From Azolla caroliniana (lineage: Eukaryota > Polypodiophyta), in the NCBI GenBank assembly GCA_043228905.1, contig JBHGNT010000008.1, positions 11,222,001 to 11,286,000 of the forward strand: DNA of 64,000 bases. Reading direction: 5' to 3'. Positions 1 through 10,141 of this stretch are shown here, piece by piece; the stretch's first letter is position 1, and the number at the start of each line of letters is the position of its first letter. Below the pieces are notes generated by a model that saw only the letters and a list, made by a program, of their open reading frames with translations, did no database searches and was not told where the DNA came from. Both the position numbers and the translations under genes were made by a program.

Positions 1-837
1 CGGCAGCATAGCCTATGTACATGTGCCCGATGAGAAGCGGAGAAAGTTGGATGCAAAATCGGAAAAATGCATCCTAGTTGGCTATGCTCAAGAGCAAAAG
101 GGGGGTATAAGTGTTATAACCCCCGGATGAAGCAGGTCCGAGTCAGCCGAGATGTCGAGTTTGATGAATCGGCATCGTGGTATTCCTTACCGACTCCGAC
201 TTCCGATCCCGACCCGATGTCGGAGGATGGGGCTAGTGAGCCCGAACCGGCCCAGGTAGAGAAAGATGAAGCTGGGACTCAAGATGAGAGTCCGGAATCG
301 TTCCGGTTAAGGAGACCGAATGAGAGACTGGATTAGTCCAACCAGTCGGATGATGAGACGACGAGTAGTGGAGACTCTGTCGTGCTCTCCCCGCGCAAGG
401 AACCGAGGAGACGGTTCACACGCAAAGAGAAAGGGAAGCGGAAGATGCCGGAATTCGAGACCGGCAATGATGAGTCGGATCGGTGCGTATCTGACTTCAG
501 CAAGGACATAGGCAGATCTTCGGGAACGAAGACTGAACCGGCCAAAAAGGGTCTCATACCGGGTAACGGTGAGTTACGCCAGTCCACCCGCCAGAAGGAT
601 CCCGCTAAACGGTACGGGTATAACGAGTACATGGTGCATCATTATGCGTACATGACCAAGGTTGCAGAAGTGCGTGAGCCGGAGAGCTATGCAGAAGTGG
701 CAAAGGACGCAAATTGGTGTGCCGCTATGGAGGAAGAAATGCGGGCACTGGATGCCAACGAAACTTGGGACCTGGTTGACCCTCCCCGTCACTATAAACC
801 GATAGGATGCAAGTGGGTGCACAAGGTAAAGTACAAT

Positions 838-1045
838 GACGACGGTATAGTTAACCGGTACAAGGCCCGGTTAGTGGCGAAGGGATATGCGCAGACCCAC
901 AGAATCGACTACGACGAGACCTTCGCTCCTGTACCGAAGATGACGACGGTACAGTTAACCGGTACAAGGCCCGGTTAGTGGCGAAGGGATATGTGCAGAC
1001 CCACGGAATCGACTACGACGAGACCTTCGCTCCTGTAGCGAAGAT
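838..1045 (+). repeat. 104-bp tandem duplication inside the A1 RT
   Basis: Two head-to-tail copies, 838-941 and 942-1045, differ at only about four positions. The motif gacgacgg stands at the start of each copy and again just after the second. 104 is not a multiple of 3, so the duplication shifts the RT frame; translation reads through the first copy and stops just inside the second. Confidence 0.93.
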
Positions 1046-2311
1046 GACGACGGTTCGTGTGGTACTGGCGGTTGCTGCGGCAAGGGGGTGGCATCTTCAC
1101 CAGATGGATGTGAAGAATGCCTTCCTTCAAGGAGATCTTGAAGAAGAAGTCTTTATGACTCAGCCCTCCGGATTTCAGTGGGAGGTGAACAAGTCGGCGG
1201 TATGCCGGCTGAGGAAGTCGTTGTACGGCTTGAAGCAAGCCCCTCGTGCTTGGAATGCTAAGATCACACACTGGTTGCGAAAGATGGGGTTTGCTGCCTC
1301 TAAGTCAGACTCTTCCCTATTCATCCATCAAGGCTCAAACAGTTCGGTATGTATCTTACTCTATGTTGATGATTTAGTCATCACCGGCCCAGGTCTTCCG
1401 GAAATCAACCGCGTCAAGTCCCAGTTGTCGGACGCATTCGATATGAAGGACTTGGGGGACCTTCATTATTTTTTGGGGATCGAGGTGATCCGCACCCTCA
1501 ATGGCATATTGCTTTCTCAACGCCATTATGTGTTGAATATACCGTACAAGTTCAGCATGACGGAATGCCGACTTGTCTCCACACCCTTGGACCGGAATCA
1601 GAAGATCCGTCCCAACTCCGGACTAGCCTGCGATGACAAACGGTTCCGAAAAATAGTCGGAAGCCTGATCTACTTGACCATCACCTGAACCGACATTAGC
1701 TATCCGGTTAGAGTGGTAAGCCAATTCATGCAAAAGCCGACCGTGGACCACCTTCAGTGCGTGCAACGAATACTGAGGTATGTAAGCGGCACTAAGGACC
1801 GGGGGCTCTTATACCGGCAAGGTATAACCGAAGAGCTTGTCGGCTACACGGATGCCGACTGGGCTGGCGATGTAACGGATCATCGCTCAACTTCCGGCTT
1901 TATGTTTTCTCTTGGGAGCACGACTGTTGCGTGGAGCAGCAAAAAGCAGCCAACAATGGCTCTATCCAGCACTGAGGCTGAATACCGGGGCGCGATTGTT
2001 GCCAACTGCGAAGCCATTTGGCTTCGACGACTACTGCAAGACATGCGGATCGAGGTACCTACCCCGATCCTGATCTACTGCGATAACCTCAGCAGCATAC
2101 AGCTTGCCAAGAACCCTGTGTTCCATGCTCGCACAAAGCACATAGAAGTGCATTATCACTTCTTGCGTGAGCGGGTCCTGAGCAGTGAAGTTGAACTACG
2201 GTATGTTCACATGGATCGGCAAGTTGCCGACATCTTCACCAAGCCGCTCGGGTCGGACAAGTTGCAACACTTTACCGAAATGCTTGGTGTTCAGCATCTC
2301 GACGTGCCGCA

Positions 2312-2323
2312 CTTGAGGGGGAG
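2312..2323 (+). other. Internal polypurine-tract-like 12-mer in A1
   Basis: cttgagggggag lies directly after the RNase H domain and is identical to the true PPT at 2919-2930. In an ordinary copia element the PPT would be expected about here. The same 12-mer recurs at this place in A3 (17894-17905) and A4 (19061-19072, opposite strand). Confidence 0.75.
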
Positions 2324-2918
2324 ACGCAAGGGAAAAGACACTACCGAAATGGGCAAAGGCAAAAAAACTGTTGAACCCGTAGGTAAGAGAAGAACTGGTA
2401 GAGGTGGAGACAAGAAGAAAAATGAAGCCGAGTTGATGAAGGAAGTCGGCACATCTGAACAAGTTGGTGAACCGGGTGAAGAAGCCAAGGGAAGCACGGA
2501 GAAGGCCAAGACTCGGACGTGGTCTAATGTGGTGAGAGGCCTGAAGCCGAAAATTGAATCGGAGGATACCATATTCGGACAAGAGCTGGAACGAGTCGGA
2601 GACAGCCGATTCGGATCAACAGACGGATCCGGATGAGTCGGATCAACGAGAGGCCAAGGAGACACATACGCAGTGGAAGTTGATGCCATCACGGAGGAAC
2701 CGACGGATCGGCAAGCGCTGGAGTCATAGCAGCGAAGGAGCTGAGATGGGCCTATTGAGAAGACATGCCGAAGGTCGAGGTGCGCAGAACCAAAGGGGTC
2801 GCGGCAAACGGGACCAGACCGGACCAGGAGCGCGAGCAAGGCGAAGCGACGCCAGGAGAAGTCGGTTGGAAGAACCGGCTGCCACAGAGGTTGACACTAT
2901 GCCCTACCTCAGGTTGAG

Positions 2919-2930
2919 CTTGAGGGGGAG
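2919..2930 (+). other. Polypurine tract of A1
   Basis: cttgagggggag directly abuts the TG of the 3' LTR at 2931, the position where plus-strand DNA synthesis is primed in LTR retrotransposons. Confidence 0.88.
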
Positions 2931-3267
2931 TGTTGAGCGGCAAGCTCAACCGGAGCCGGAACGGCTGAATAAGCCTGAGCCGGTAAGCCGGATGAATCGG
3001 TATGCCGGTGAGCAACTGAGCCGGTAGGCAGTAAGGACCGGTGAGCTGGGGAGCTGGTATGCCGGATTCAATCCATAACCAGAAGCCTAGTATAGGTTAG
3101 ACTACTAGGCAGTTATAGTCTCGTAGTTAGTGTCAAATGCTCGTGTGAGCATTGAAGTACACCGTACTTCTAACAGTCCCGTGCGGACTTGTATAAATAG
3201 CGCTGATGAGCACGTTGTAGATACAGAGCACAGAGTATTCATATAATTTTGAAAAATAGTGTGTTTT

Positions 3268-3310
<43 letters not shown>
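2931..3310 (+). mobile_element. A1 3' LTR, left part up to the CT tract
   Basis: The LTR begins TGTTGAGCGGCAAGCTCAAC right after the PPT. It ends here in a (CT)n run (3269-3310) that abuts LINE1. The rest of the LTR resumes beyond LINE1 at about 6277-6390, where gtctctcccgcgtact matches the LTR of A4 (18209-18224, opposite strand). Confidence 0.85.
3192..3200 (+). promoter_or_regulatory. TATA box of the A1 LTR
   Basis: tataaatag sits in the LTR about 260 bp from its start, after ggacttg; A3 and A4 LTRs have a matching cttgtataaaag. This is the expected U3 promoter of the element. Confidence 0.65.
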
Positions 3311-3313
<3 letters not shown>

Positions 3314-6218
3314 GACATGAATGCTCGTACAAGAAGTTTCCAACTTGATTCACAAGAATCTTTCATGCCACATATCTCAAGGATGCAAGAGGATATGCAA
3401 ATGTATAACCGCTCTTCTAGCGATGAAAAAGATCCGGACCAATTTGGGAAGTTACTCCTACAAATGTGCAATAGTACCGGATTGCTTATTGCAAATGGTA
3501 TTTCCTTATGGCCCAACACTAATGGTTTTACATGTAGAAAACACAATGGAAATAGTGTGATTGACTATGTGCTACTTTCCGAATGTATTTTGGATCGTAT
3601 ACATAAATTCTCACTTGGTGAATGGACACCGGAATCCGATCATAGGCCTTTATGTATCGATCTCAAATGTATGCATAGGTTTGATTGTGAGAAGGCTATT
3701 GAAGATAATAAACAACCGCACTTGAGCATGAACCTTAAGCGAGCACCCATGTATTCCAAGATGGTTGAGGATATGTTACAAATGACAAAGATACAACATG
3801 GTGCCACACTAGAATGCAAATGGGAAGCTTTCAAGAAAGTCATTCTCTCATGTACAAACAAATGTTTTTCGACCAATCACACATCTTGGAAATGCACCAA
3901 GAAACTTAGGAAAAAATGGTTTGATAAAGAATGTCATGAAGCTCGAAAGTGCCTTATGGTTTTGGATGTAGTTAAGGATAAAGAGAATTACCAAAATCAT
4001 TTGCATGAGTATAAAAGGCTTATTCAAAGAAAGAGAAGAATATGGGAAGTTACTCAACAACTTATCCAAACGCAAGAGAAAGCACATGCATGTGCTAAAT
4101 TTTGGGGAAATCTAAAGGGAAAACGTGTTGAGAGTTATGGTGACTTAACTCTTCACGACTTGTCTATGCATTGTAAGAATTTATATGAGTTATCTCTTGC
4201 CGGAAAGATGATGTGTTATGGTTCTCTTTCACATATGCCTCCCTTCTTTACAATTGAAGATATATGCATAGGACTTAAGAAATTGGCCTCTCGAAAGGCA
4301 AGTGATCTTCAATGTATAAAGGCTGAAATGCTCAAATGGACGGGAAAGGAAGCACATATATGGATAAGCGATATGTTTAATGATGCATTGCAACATGGTA
4401 TGCCGTACGATTGGACTACAAATTGGATCAAACCTTTACATAAAGGTGGAGATATAAATAATGTAAACAACTATCGAACCATCATGGTTGGCTCATTAAT
4501 GGCAAAACTATTTGGATGTATAATGGAATCAAAGATAAGTGTATGGGCTGAAAAAAGTGGTAAGAGAGCTTATGGACAAGCTGGCTTTCGGAAACACCAT
4601 AGCACCATTGATCACCTTATCACCCTTCGAGTATTAACGGAGGAAAGTCGCCTTAGAGGTAAAGGTTTATATTGTTGCTTTGTAGACTTCAAGAAAGCTT
4701 TTGATATGGTACCTCGTGAGCATCTTTGGAGGCGAATGGAAGAACTTGAGGTGCCAAGTGAATATATGCTTGCAATTTCCCGAATTTTATGAGAAGGTTA
4801 TATGTTGTGTGCGCATGAGAGATAAACTTTCAGATTTTTTCAAAAGCACTATTGGTGTTAAGCAAGGATGCCCACTCTCACCAACACTATTTGGTCTATG
4901 CATTGATGAATTGGAAGAAATGGTTACCAAGTTTGCAAAGGAAGAATGTGTTGAAGAAGTTGCCATTGGGAATGTTGTGATTATGCTTTTGCTATATGCA
5001 GATGATGTAGTGCTTTTTGCAAATACTTTAGGAGATGCACAAAAGCTTATGAAGGCATTGGAAAAATTTTGCATGCATACTAAATTAAGTGTCAATAGCT
5101 CTAAAACAAAGATTATGCTTGTGAAGAGCCAAAAAAGAGATAAACCATGCATTATGTACAACAATGAGCCACTTGAATGTGTGGAAAGCTTCAAATATCT
5201 TGGCCTTGAAGTTCCTTCAAATCATAGATGGAATGAATGTGCTACACGCCGCTTAGAGGCAGGCAAGCGAGCATACTATGCATTTGAGAACACATGCAAT
5301 CTTGGAGATATTAAGTGTTGGGTCCTCAAGAAATATCTTTTCGACACTTTGGTGACACCGGTTCTTCTCTATGGGGTGGAAGTATGGGGCGGTAGCATCC
5401 CTAAATCTATGTGGAAAGAGTTTGAAAATGTCCAAAAGCATTTTCTTACCAAGTTTCTACAAGTTAAGAAACAAACGCCCTACACCCTCCTCCTCCTTGA
5501 GACGGGATCGCTTCCCATTGAGATCATGGCCATGGAAAGGGTTGTTGAATACATGCTTAAGGTTCAAAAAAGTCCCTCACATCGACTTCCTAGAATTGCG
5601 TGGGAAGCAAGCAAAAAGATCCAAAAGACGCATAAAAGCAAAATTTTGTGTTCCGGTTGGATGCAAGATATAGAAAAATGGTTTGGTAGATGGGATGCGA
5701 GACACTTGCTTCATGATGCATCATTAGATTCCTCTGTAAATGAGGCATTTTTGCAACGCCAATGTATCATGACATGGGACAAATGTGGAGGCTCACGCTT
5801 CACACATTATACTACACATGTTGCACCTAACTACAAAACCATATTCTTCGCGGAACGGGGAAATCGTACACATCCATACATGTTAGAGCCCATACCGTTA
5901 TCTTCCATTCGAACCATTGCTTCCATGCGACTTAGCTCACATGCATTGCGATGTGAAACAGGGCGTTGGGGTACAAGTGATGAGAGTGGTCGGTTATGCG
6001 CACTTTGCCCTAAACAAGTTCGCGAGTCTGAGTATCACACTTTGATACAATGCTCTGCCTTTGATCATATTCGACCATGCTTTACACATCTCTTCGATCG
6101 AGCCCAATCTTTGCATGAATTCCTCTCACAACCACAATGTGCACTCTCGATTGCAACATTCATTGGTAAAGTTCTTGAACATCGAGAGTCACTACTCACT
6201 TTCACACATATCACGTGA
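3311..6218 (+). pseudogene. LINE1 ORF2 remnant: endonuclease C-part, reverse transcriptase, CCHC tail
   Basis: Encoded the nick-and-copy enzyme of a LINE. It starts at the APE-type endonuclease motif GDMNAR and includes SVIDYVLL and ESDHRPL. RT motifs: HKGGD, NNYRTIMVGS, QAGFRKHHSTIDH, CCFVDFKKAFD, GVKQGCPLSPTLF and catalytic YADD (about 4995). A C-terminal Cys/His module (CALC, then H and C in EYHTLIQC) is near 6000. An indel near 4785-4792 splits it in two frames: the first ends at TGA 4792, the second runs from about 4780 to TGA 6218. Otherwise almost no stops, so the copy is fairly young but dead. Confidence 0.92.
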
Positions 6219-6240
6219 AATGTAATATTTTTGGTCTCAT

Positions 6241-6256
6241 AGGTCATATTTGACCT
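6241..6256 (+). other. Hairpin in LINE1 3' UTR
   Basis: aggtcatatttgacct folds as a 6-bp stem (AGGTCA/TGACCT) with loop TATT. The homologous LINE2 segment at 36046-36061 keeps the fold with a compensatory T-A to C-G change. It is a likely RT recognition element of the LINE RNA, about 20 nt from the 3' end. Confidence 0.7.
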
Positions 6257-6276
6257 CCGAAGACGATAATAAATCT

Positions 6277-6317
6277 ATCTATCTATCTATCTCTCTCTCT
6301 CTCTCTGTCTCTCCCGC

Positions 6318-6355
<38 letters not shown>

Positions 6356-6390
6356 GTTCTTTCTAACGCTTCCGCAAGCAATCTTTCTCA
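6277..6390 (+). mobile_element. A1 3' LTR, right part
   Basis: (ATCT)n/(CT)n DNA passing into gtctctcccgcgtact (6307-6322), then a second CT run and a short end ...tttctca at 6390. The match to the A4 LTR shows this is the distal half of the LTR split by LINE1. At 6391 the sequence switches to C1 coding DNA in mid-codon, so A1 inserted into C1. Confidence 0.75.
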
Positions 6391-7465
6391 CCTGTTTCGA
6401 CATATCCGGGACGTTCGGGCTTCCGAAGTTCCCAAAATCAATCTTCATGGGATGTCATGTGATTGGATGCTCCCGAATCGACAAACCATACGTTGTTCAA
6501 AGTGGAAGCGGTAGTTGATGCAAGTCCGGACATTGAGTGTGCTTCGTGCTTCACTATGAACATTCTGCCGCGGTCACCGTAGTCGGAGTTCGTGGTGTAA
6601 TTTGCTAGTTGTCGGCCTTGCTCACGCTTCTTTTTCCGACACTCCTCTTCTTAGTGGTTGGGTTTTCCGTAGTACCCGCACTGAACTGGGTTCCTACGGT
6701 TGGTTGGTCCGGCGTGATGACTCCCCCTTCCACCAAACTCTTTGGGGCCGTTTCTATCTGCTTGCCATTGGTGGGAGTTATGATGTTGATTGTGTTGACC
6801 TTGGCCGTATTGGCCTCTCCTGCCGTGACCGTGTCCTCTTCCTCCATCGAAGTTCGAATATAGCATTTGTCCTTCGTGTGCATTGTTCCTTTGACGCACG
6901 TGATTCTCTTCGACCAGCAATAACAATTGGAGATCAAAAAAGGAGGGAGGATTCTCTCTCGCGAGAACGACCGATCTTATTGCGCCAAATCGCAGTGCTA
7001 AGCCACCGAGGCATATCTGCACCATTTCTTCGTCGTCAATGCTAACATTGATCAATCTAAGGGCATCACACAACTCCTTAATCTTTAAGGTGTAGTTGCC
7101 GACTGACATGTCCCTTTGTTGGAGATTGTTCAGCACCTGTCGAGGTTGGAGCTTTCGTGCACCGTATTGGCTGCGAAGATCTTCTTGAGGTTTTCCCACG
7201 CCTACTTCGGCGTTTTTGCCTCTCGAATGTAGCCAAGCATATGATCATGAACGCATGATGCAAGGCAATACAACACACGGCTTGCGGCCTGATCTTAAGC
7301 GGGATAGTCGACATGTGTTGGGTTGGGGTGTGATTCGTGAGCTCCTTCAATGTAGCTCCACTAGCCTTGTCCGACAATATATTGATGCATCTTGTATTCC
7401 CAAGATGCAAAGTTTGTTCTGTCAAGCTTCTCGGTAGGAAGAGTGCTTCCCATTTGAGTATTCAT
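6391..7465 (-). pseudogene. Copia element C1: gag and start of protease
   Basis: Minus-strand copia gag-pol. ATG at 7465-7463 begins MNTQMGSTLPTEKLD, then FASWEYKMHQY. The gag core contains KELCDALRLINVS and MVQICLGGLA. A damaged zinc knuckle reads CGYYGKPNH (second Cys lost). The protease motif WFVDSGASNHMTSHE is near 6500. Coding stops at 6391, where A1 begins; protease remainder, integrase, RT and RNase H are not in the window. Stops (for example TAG ending at 7361) and frameshifts break gag. The same family as C2. Confidence 0.88.
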
Positions 7466-7554
7466 GGTGATTTCTTCTCTGTCGATGGACCAGTTCTGTT
7501 GATTGTCGGCGTGCAGCACAACACAGTCGAAAATGCTTGAGCAAGCAACCACTC

Positions 7555-7566
7555 GCTCTGATACCA
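7555..7566 (-). other. C1 primer-binding site
   Basis: Reads TGGTATCAGAGC on the minus strand, complementary to the 3' end of initiator Met-tRNA. It directly follows the LTR end ...TTACA. Confidence 0.93.
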
Positions 7567-7870
7567 TGTAAGGAAATGAGGAGGCAAGAGTGGTTGTAAT
7601 GCAACGGAAGATGAGTGTGTGTGTGTGTCTCAAGACAGAGTGAGAGAGATTGAGAGAGAGAGAGCTCTTAAGATAGAGATAACAAAACTGTATATTAACC
7701 AAAATTACATCAAAGCATAAGACATCCAACAACAACTAAGTTACAAGGGGTTGGTTTAAATACCAACTGAGCTAGGGCAAGTCCCCTTTCTACTATTTAC
7801 AAAACTAGCCCGGTATGTCCATGAGCTAGTGTGAAACCTATCTATGGGAAGTTGAGTTCGATTCTCAACA
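7567..7870 (-). mobile_element. C1 5' LTR
   Basis: A 304-bp LTR reading TGTTGAGAATCGAACTCAAC to CTTACA on the minus strand. It contains a CT-rich tract and then an (AC)n run near 7610-7660, the same order as in the C2 LTR where LINE2 landed. At its start (7870/7871) it interrupts a coding sequence. Confidence 0.9.
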
Positions 7871-9115
7871 CTTTGGACCAAAATTTTGTTTCACATCTAA
7901 ATATTCGTGATGGAAGAATCGTATACGCTCAATGGATGACAATTTTTGCCTATAGTCATTATCATTATAATGGTCCCATGCCAACAATTTTGCCTCTTCT
8001 GTAGTCAAGCCCACGTAAATTTTACATTCTGCATACTTGAAGAAAAAGGTAGTAGGATGTTCTCTTACAAGTTGCCTTTGGGCTTTGGCCGAATGTGATC
8101 CACCAATAAGAAAGTAGTTGTATTGGTTGTGCTTCCTAACATCAAATTCTTCAATAGAACCACATTCATTCGGATCAACCATGACTATGAAGGGCATCAT
8201 TGTGGCGTGGGGATTAATCTTCATTTTCTTCTTCAGATTTTGTATGTGCATTTTGTGCGTCTACTTTATTTCAAGAGGTCTTCGTCCTGTTTTAATATCT
8301 ACGAGTGGTCGATGGATGTGAGTGATAGGTAGGTTAAACACTTGACCTTTTCACACAAGCTTCTTTTGCATAATATCTCTTCGAATTTTATTTTGCTTAG
8401 AAGATAAAACACCAAATGATAGTTTAGCTCCTGGTGTTTTCTGAGTTTCTTCATCATCAGTTGAACTTGAAGTCTCTGACTCAGACATTTTAGTGACCTT
8501 CTTCTTGGCCGGTCTCGACTGGACAACCGCCTTTTTGTGTGGCATCTTCGTAGGTGATGGTGAGGTATTTCTTAAGGTCACATGGCCCTGAATATATGGT
8601 CTTAACGTTGTAATAAGATTATTTGAAGTTTGGATGGCGACTTTGAAAGATTCTGGGCCACAAGAATCTTTAACAAGCCAATCTTCAGAGACGTACATTT
8701 TTCGTACTCCCTTTGAGCAATCCACCAACAATATAAATTTTAGGGAGACGGGGGTCTTCATAACCAAGTCGTAATATTCGGCCATAAATAAAAGGGAGTT
8801 CTTTATTGAGTTGACCATGACTCTTAGATTTTGTGACCAACAAAACAACTTTTTTGTTCAAGTCCACATATTGCATTGCCCAGTCTAGGTCTGTAATGTC
8901 TCGGTCTGGCAAATTTTCTCCCCCTACTGCTACAACCATTTTTTTTTTGCTAACTTCGTCAGATGGTTGCTCAATTTCATCGTGGCTAAACAATAATTTC
9001 TTCCCTTTTTTGACATTTGTCCCCACAGGTTTTTTTGAGGTCTCAACTAGGGAGTTATGATATGTCAAATGGATTTTCTTGATAGGATGGTTTGTTTGAT
9101 TCTCAGCGGACCTAT
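7871..9115 (-). pseudogene. Unrecognised gene remnant with a ParB-like segment
   Basis: Not a retroelement protein I recognise. Reading 9115 to 7871: a Lys-rich start (NVKKGKKLLF), a middle part (YYDLVMKTPVSLKFILLVDC, KMYVSEDWLV), a Ser/Lys-rich linker (SESETSSSTDDEE), then a domain with RPLVDIKTGRRPLEIK, HATMMPFIVMVDP, YNYFLIGGSHSAKAQRQL, CKIYVGLTTEEAKLLAWDH and KLSSIERIRFF. The order 'xPLxxI..RR, PFIVMVD, YxLIGGxHxxxAxxxL, EEAKLLA' resembles the ParB/sulfiredoxin fold; this is inference by eye. In-frame stops at 8353-8351 (TGA) and 8263-8261 (TAG), plus a probable frameshift near 8850. A pyrimidine-rich stretch ending in TAATAG upstream (about 9115-9130) could be a splice acceptor. Insertion of C1 cuts the frame at 7870. 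Could be a host gene or an unknown transposon protein. Confidence 0.6.
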
Positions 9116-9680
9116 TATAAAGAAGAAGTCAAGAAATATCACTAAATTGGGACCATAATTAAATAACTTTTGTGTGAGATATCCTCTACCCAAGTTAAAA
9201 CATATAGATACTATTGGAATATAGATGCTTAAAGAACCTAGAGTGAATATTTAGGGACCAAAATGCTAATTTTGAAATGGAAATTGTTTTTCCTATAATA
9301 ATCTTTAAAATTGGTGTTTATATGGATTCAGGATTAAAAGTATAGTCTAAAATCATTAAGTTTTGCTTCATAATGGCAAAATTGATCTTTTTTTACCTAA
9401 GTTTCCTTCGCCAAAAAACTCGTACTTAAAAGTCTCAATGTGTCAAGTTGGTGTTCAAGGAATGTAAAATTAATCTATAATCTGCATAAGTTGTCATTTT
9501 AAATGCCAACTCGATACAATATATCAAGTTGATGTGGCATTTAAAGTTTTTCATTTTAAATGCCAACTAGTTTCCATTTTAAACGCCAACTCAATATAAT
9601 GTATCCAGTTGGTGTAAAAGTCTTCATTTTTAATGCCAACTCGATACATTGTATCGAGTTGGTGTTAAAAGCCTCCTTTT
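9116..9680. other. AT-rich non-coding stretch
   Basis: No coding signal seen on either strand. The left part is unique AT-rich DNA; the right part (9496-9662) holds the palindromic repeats listed separately. Confidence 0.6.
9496..9662. repeat. Three diverged copies of a palindromic unit
   Basis: The phrase 'aatgccaactcgatac' and relatives recur three times. The last copy (9636-9662) contains a perfect inverted repeat, ccaactcgataca and its complement around one base. The first two copies are decayed palindromes ending in gttgatgtggcattt and agttggtgtaaaa. Confidence 0.75.
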
Positions 9681-10141
9681 TGTAAAGATCGTAACCGACC
9701 ACAACCGGTTTTTCTCATATAGGTATTTGGATGCAAAGAAATGAGCAAGTTAATGCATAGAAAAATATAAAACCGAAAATAGAAAGTACAGAGACACAGG
9801 TACTTTAACATTGAAACCCGGAAGGGAAAAACCACGTGGAGTCCACAAACTCCAAAACGAATCACTATAGATTCAAGGCAATGACCTTGAACTCTTCTTC
9901 GTCGACTAACGACTACAGAGTTACATGCACTCACACGCACACTCTCTCCTCTCTCATTACAGAGGCAACGACCTCGTTAGTAGCTATACAACTATATTCA
10001 ACTACACTAATGATTCACTACTTTACCATACTAATACAACTTTCAGGGCTATTTACAAATATAGCCTCCCGAATTTCCTGTCGACTCTCAATCTAATTTG
10101 GCTCGTAATCTTCCCATACGGAGGGACCTGTTTTCCCAACA
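9681..10141 (-). mobile_element. B0 3' LTR
   Basis: LTR of a family B copia element. On the plus strand it ends cccaaca at 10141 next to aactccccctt (PPT on the minus strand), as in B1. The far end at about 9681 (tgtaaagatcgtaaccgacc) is set by similarity to 'ctcggccacaaccgag' in other B LTRs and is approximate. It carries the family's gggctatttacaaatatagcc word. Confidence 0.72.

Larger units (their letters stand above)
1..2636 (+). pseudogene. Copia element A1: pol remnant (integrase tail, RT, RNase H, charged tail)
   Basis: Remnant of a Ty1/copia polyprotein that once copied element RNA into DNA; the 5' part lies left of the window. It opens in the integrase-RT linker (AYVHVP, then KCYNPR, SRDVEFDESASWY). 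RT follows with KWVHKVKYN, MDVKNAFLQGDLEE, KSLYGLKQAPRAW and catalytic YVDD at 1362-1373. RNase H shows TDADWAG (about 1846), STEAEYRG (about 1965) and CDNLSS (about 2079). Breaks: six Gs near position 100 where A3 has four, a 104-bp tandem duplication (838-1045) and TGA at 1686-1688, where A3 has CGA. After RNase H the frame runs on for roughly 105 Lys/Glu-rich residues to TGA at 2636, which is unusual for copia pol. Related to A3 and A4. Inactive. Confidence 0.93.
3311..6276 (+). mobile_element. LINE1: 5'-truncated L1-like non-LTR retrotransposon in a CT tract
   Basis: A LINE without LTRs. Its 5' end is truncated inside the endonuclease domain and abuts (CT)n at 3269-3310. Its 3' end is TAATAAATCT (6267-6276), followed by (ATCT)n and again (CT)n. 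Both flanks therefore belong to the same CT tract of the A1 3' LTR. The 3' UTR shares a hairpin and flanking words (TCTCAT before, GAAGACG after) with LINE2 at 36020-36081, so the two are related families. Confidence 0.9.

Noticed and set aside
2312-2323. 3' end of A1 at the internal PPT-like tract
   Set aside because: No LTR follows; coding continues in frame and the true PPT/LTR is at 2919-2931.
2636-2930. Env-like gene between RNase H and the A1 LTR
   Set aside because: No signal peptide or membrane segment; the frame is short, charged and in frame with pol only to 2636.
7871-9115. Bacterial contamination because of the ParB-like segment
   Set aside because: AT-rich eukaryotic-style context, stops, possible intron end and direct interruption by a plant copia LTR.
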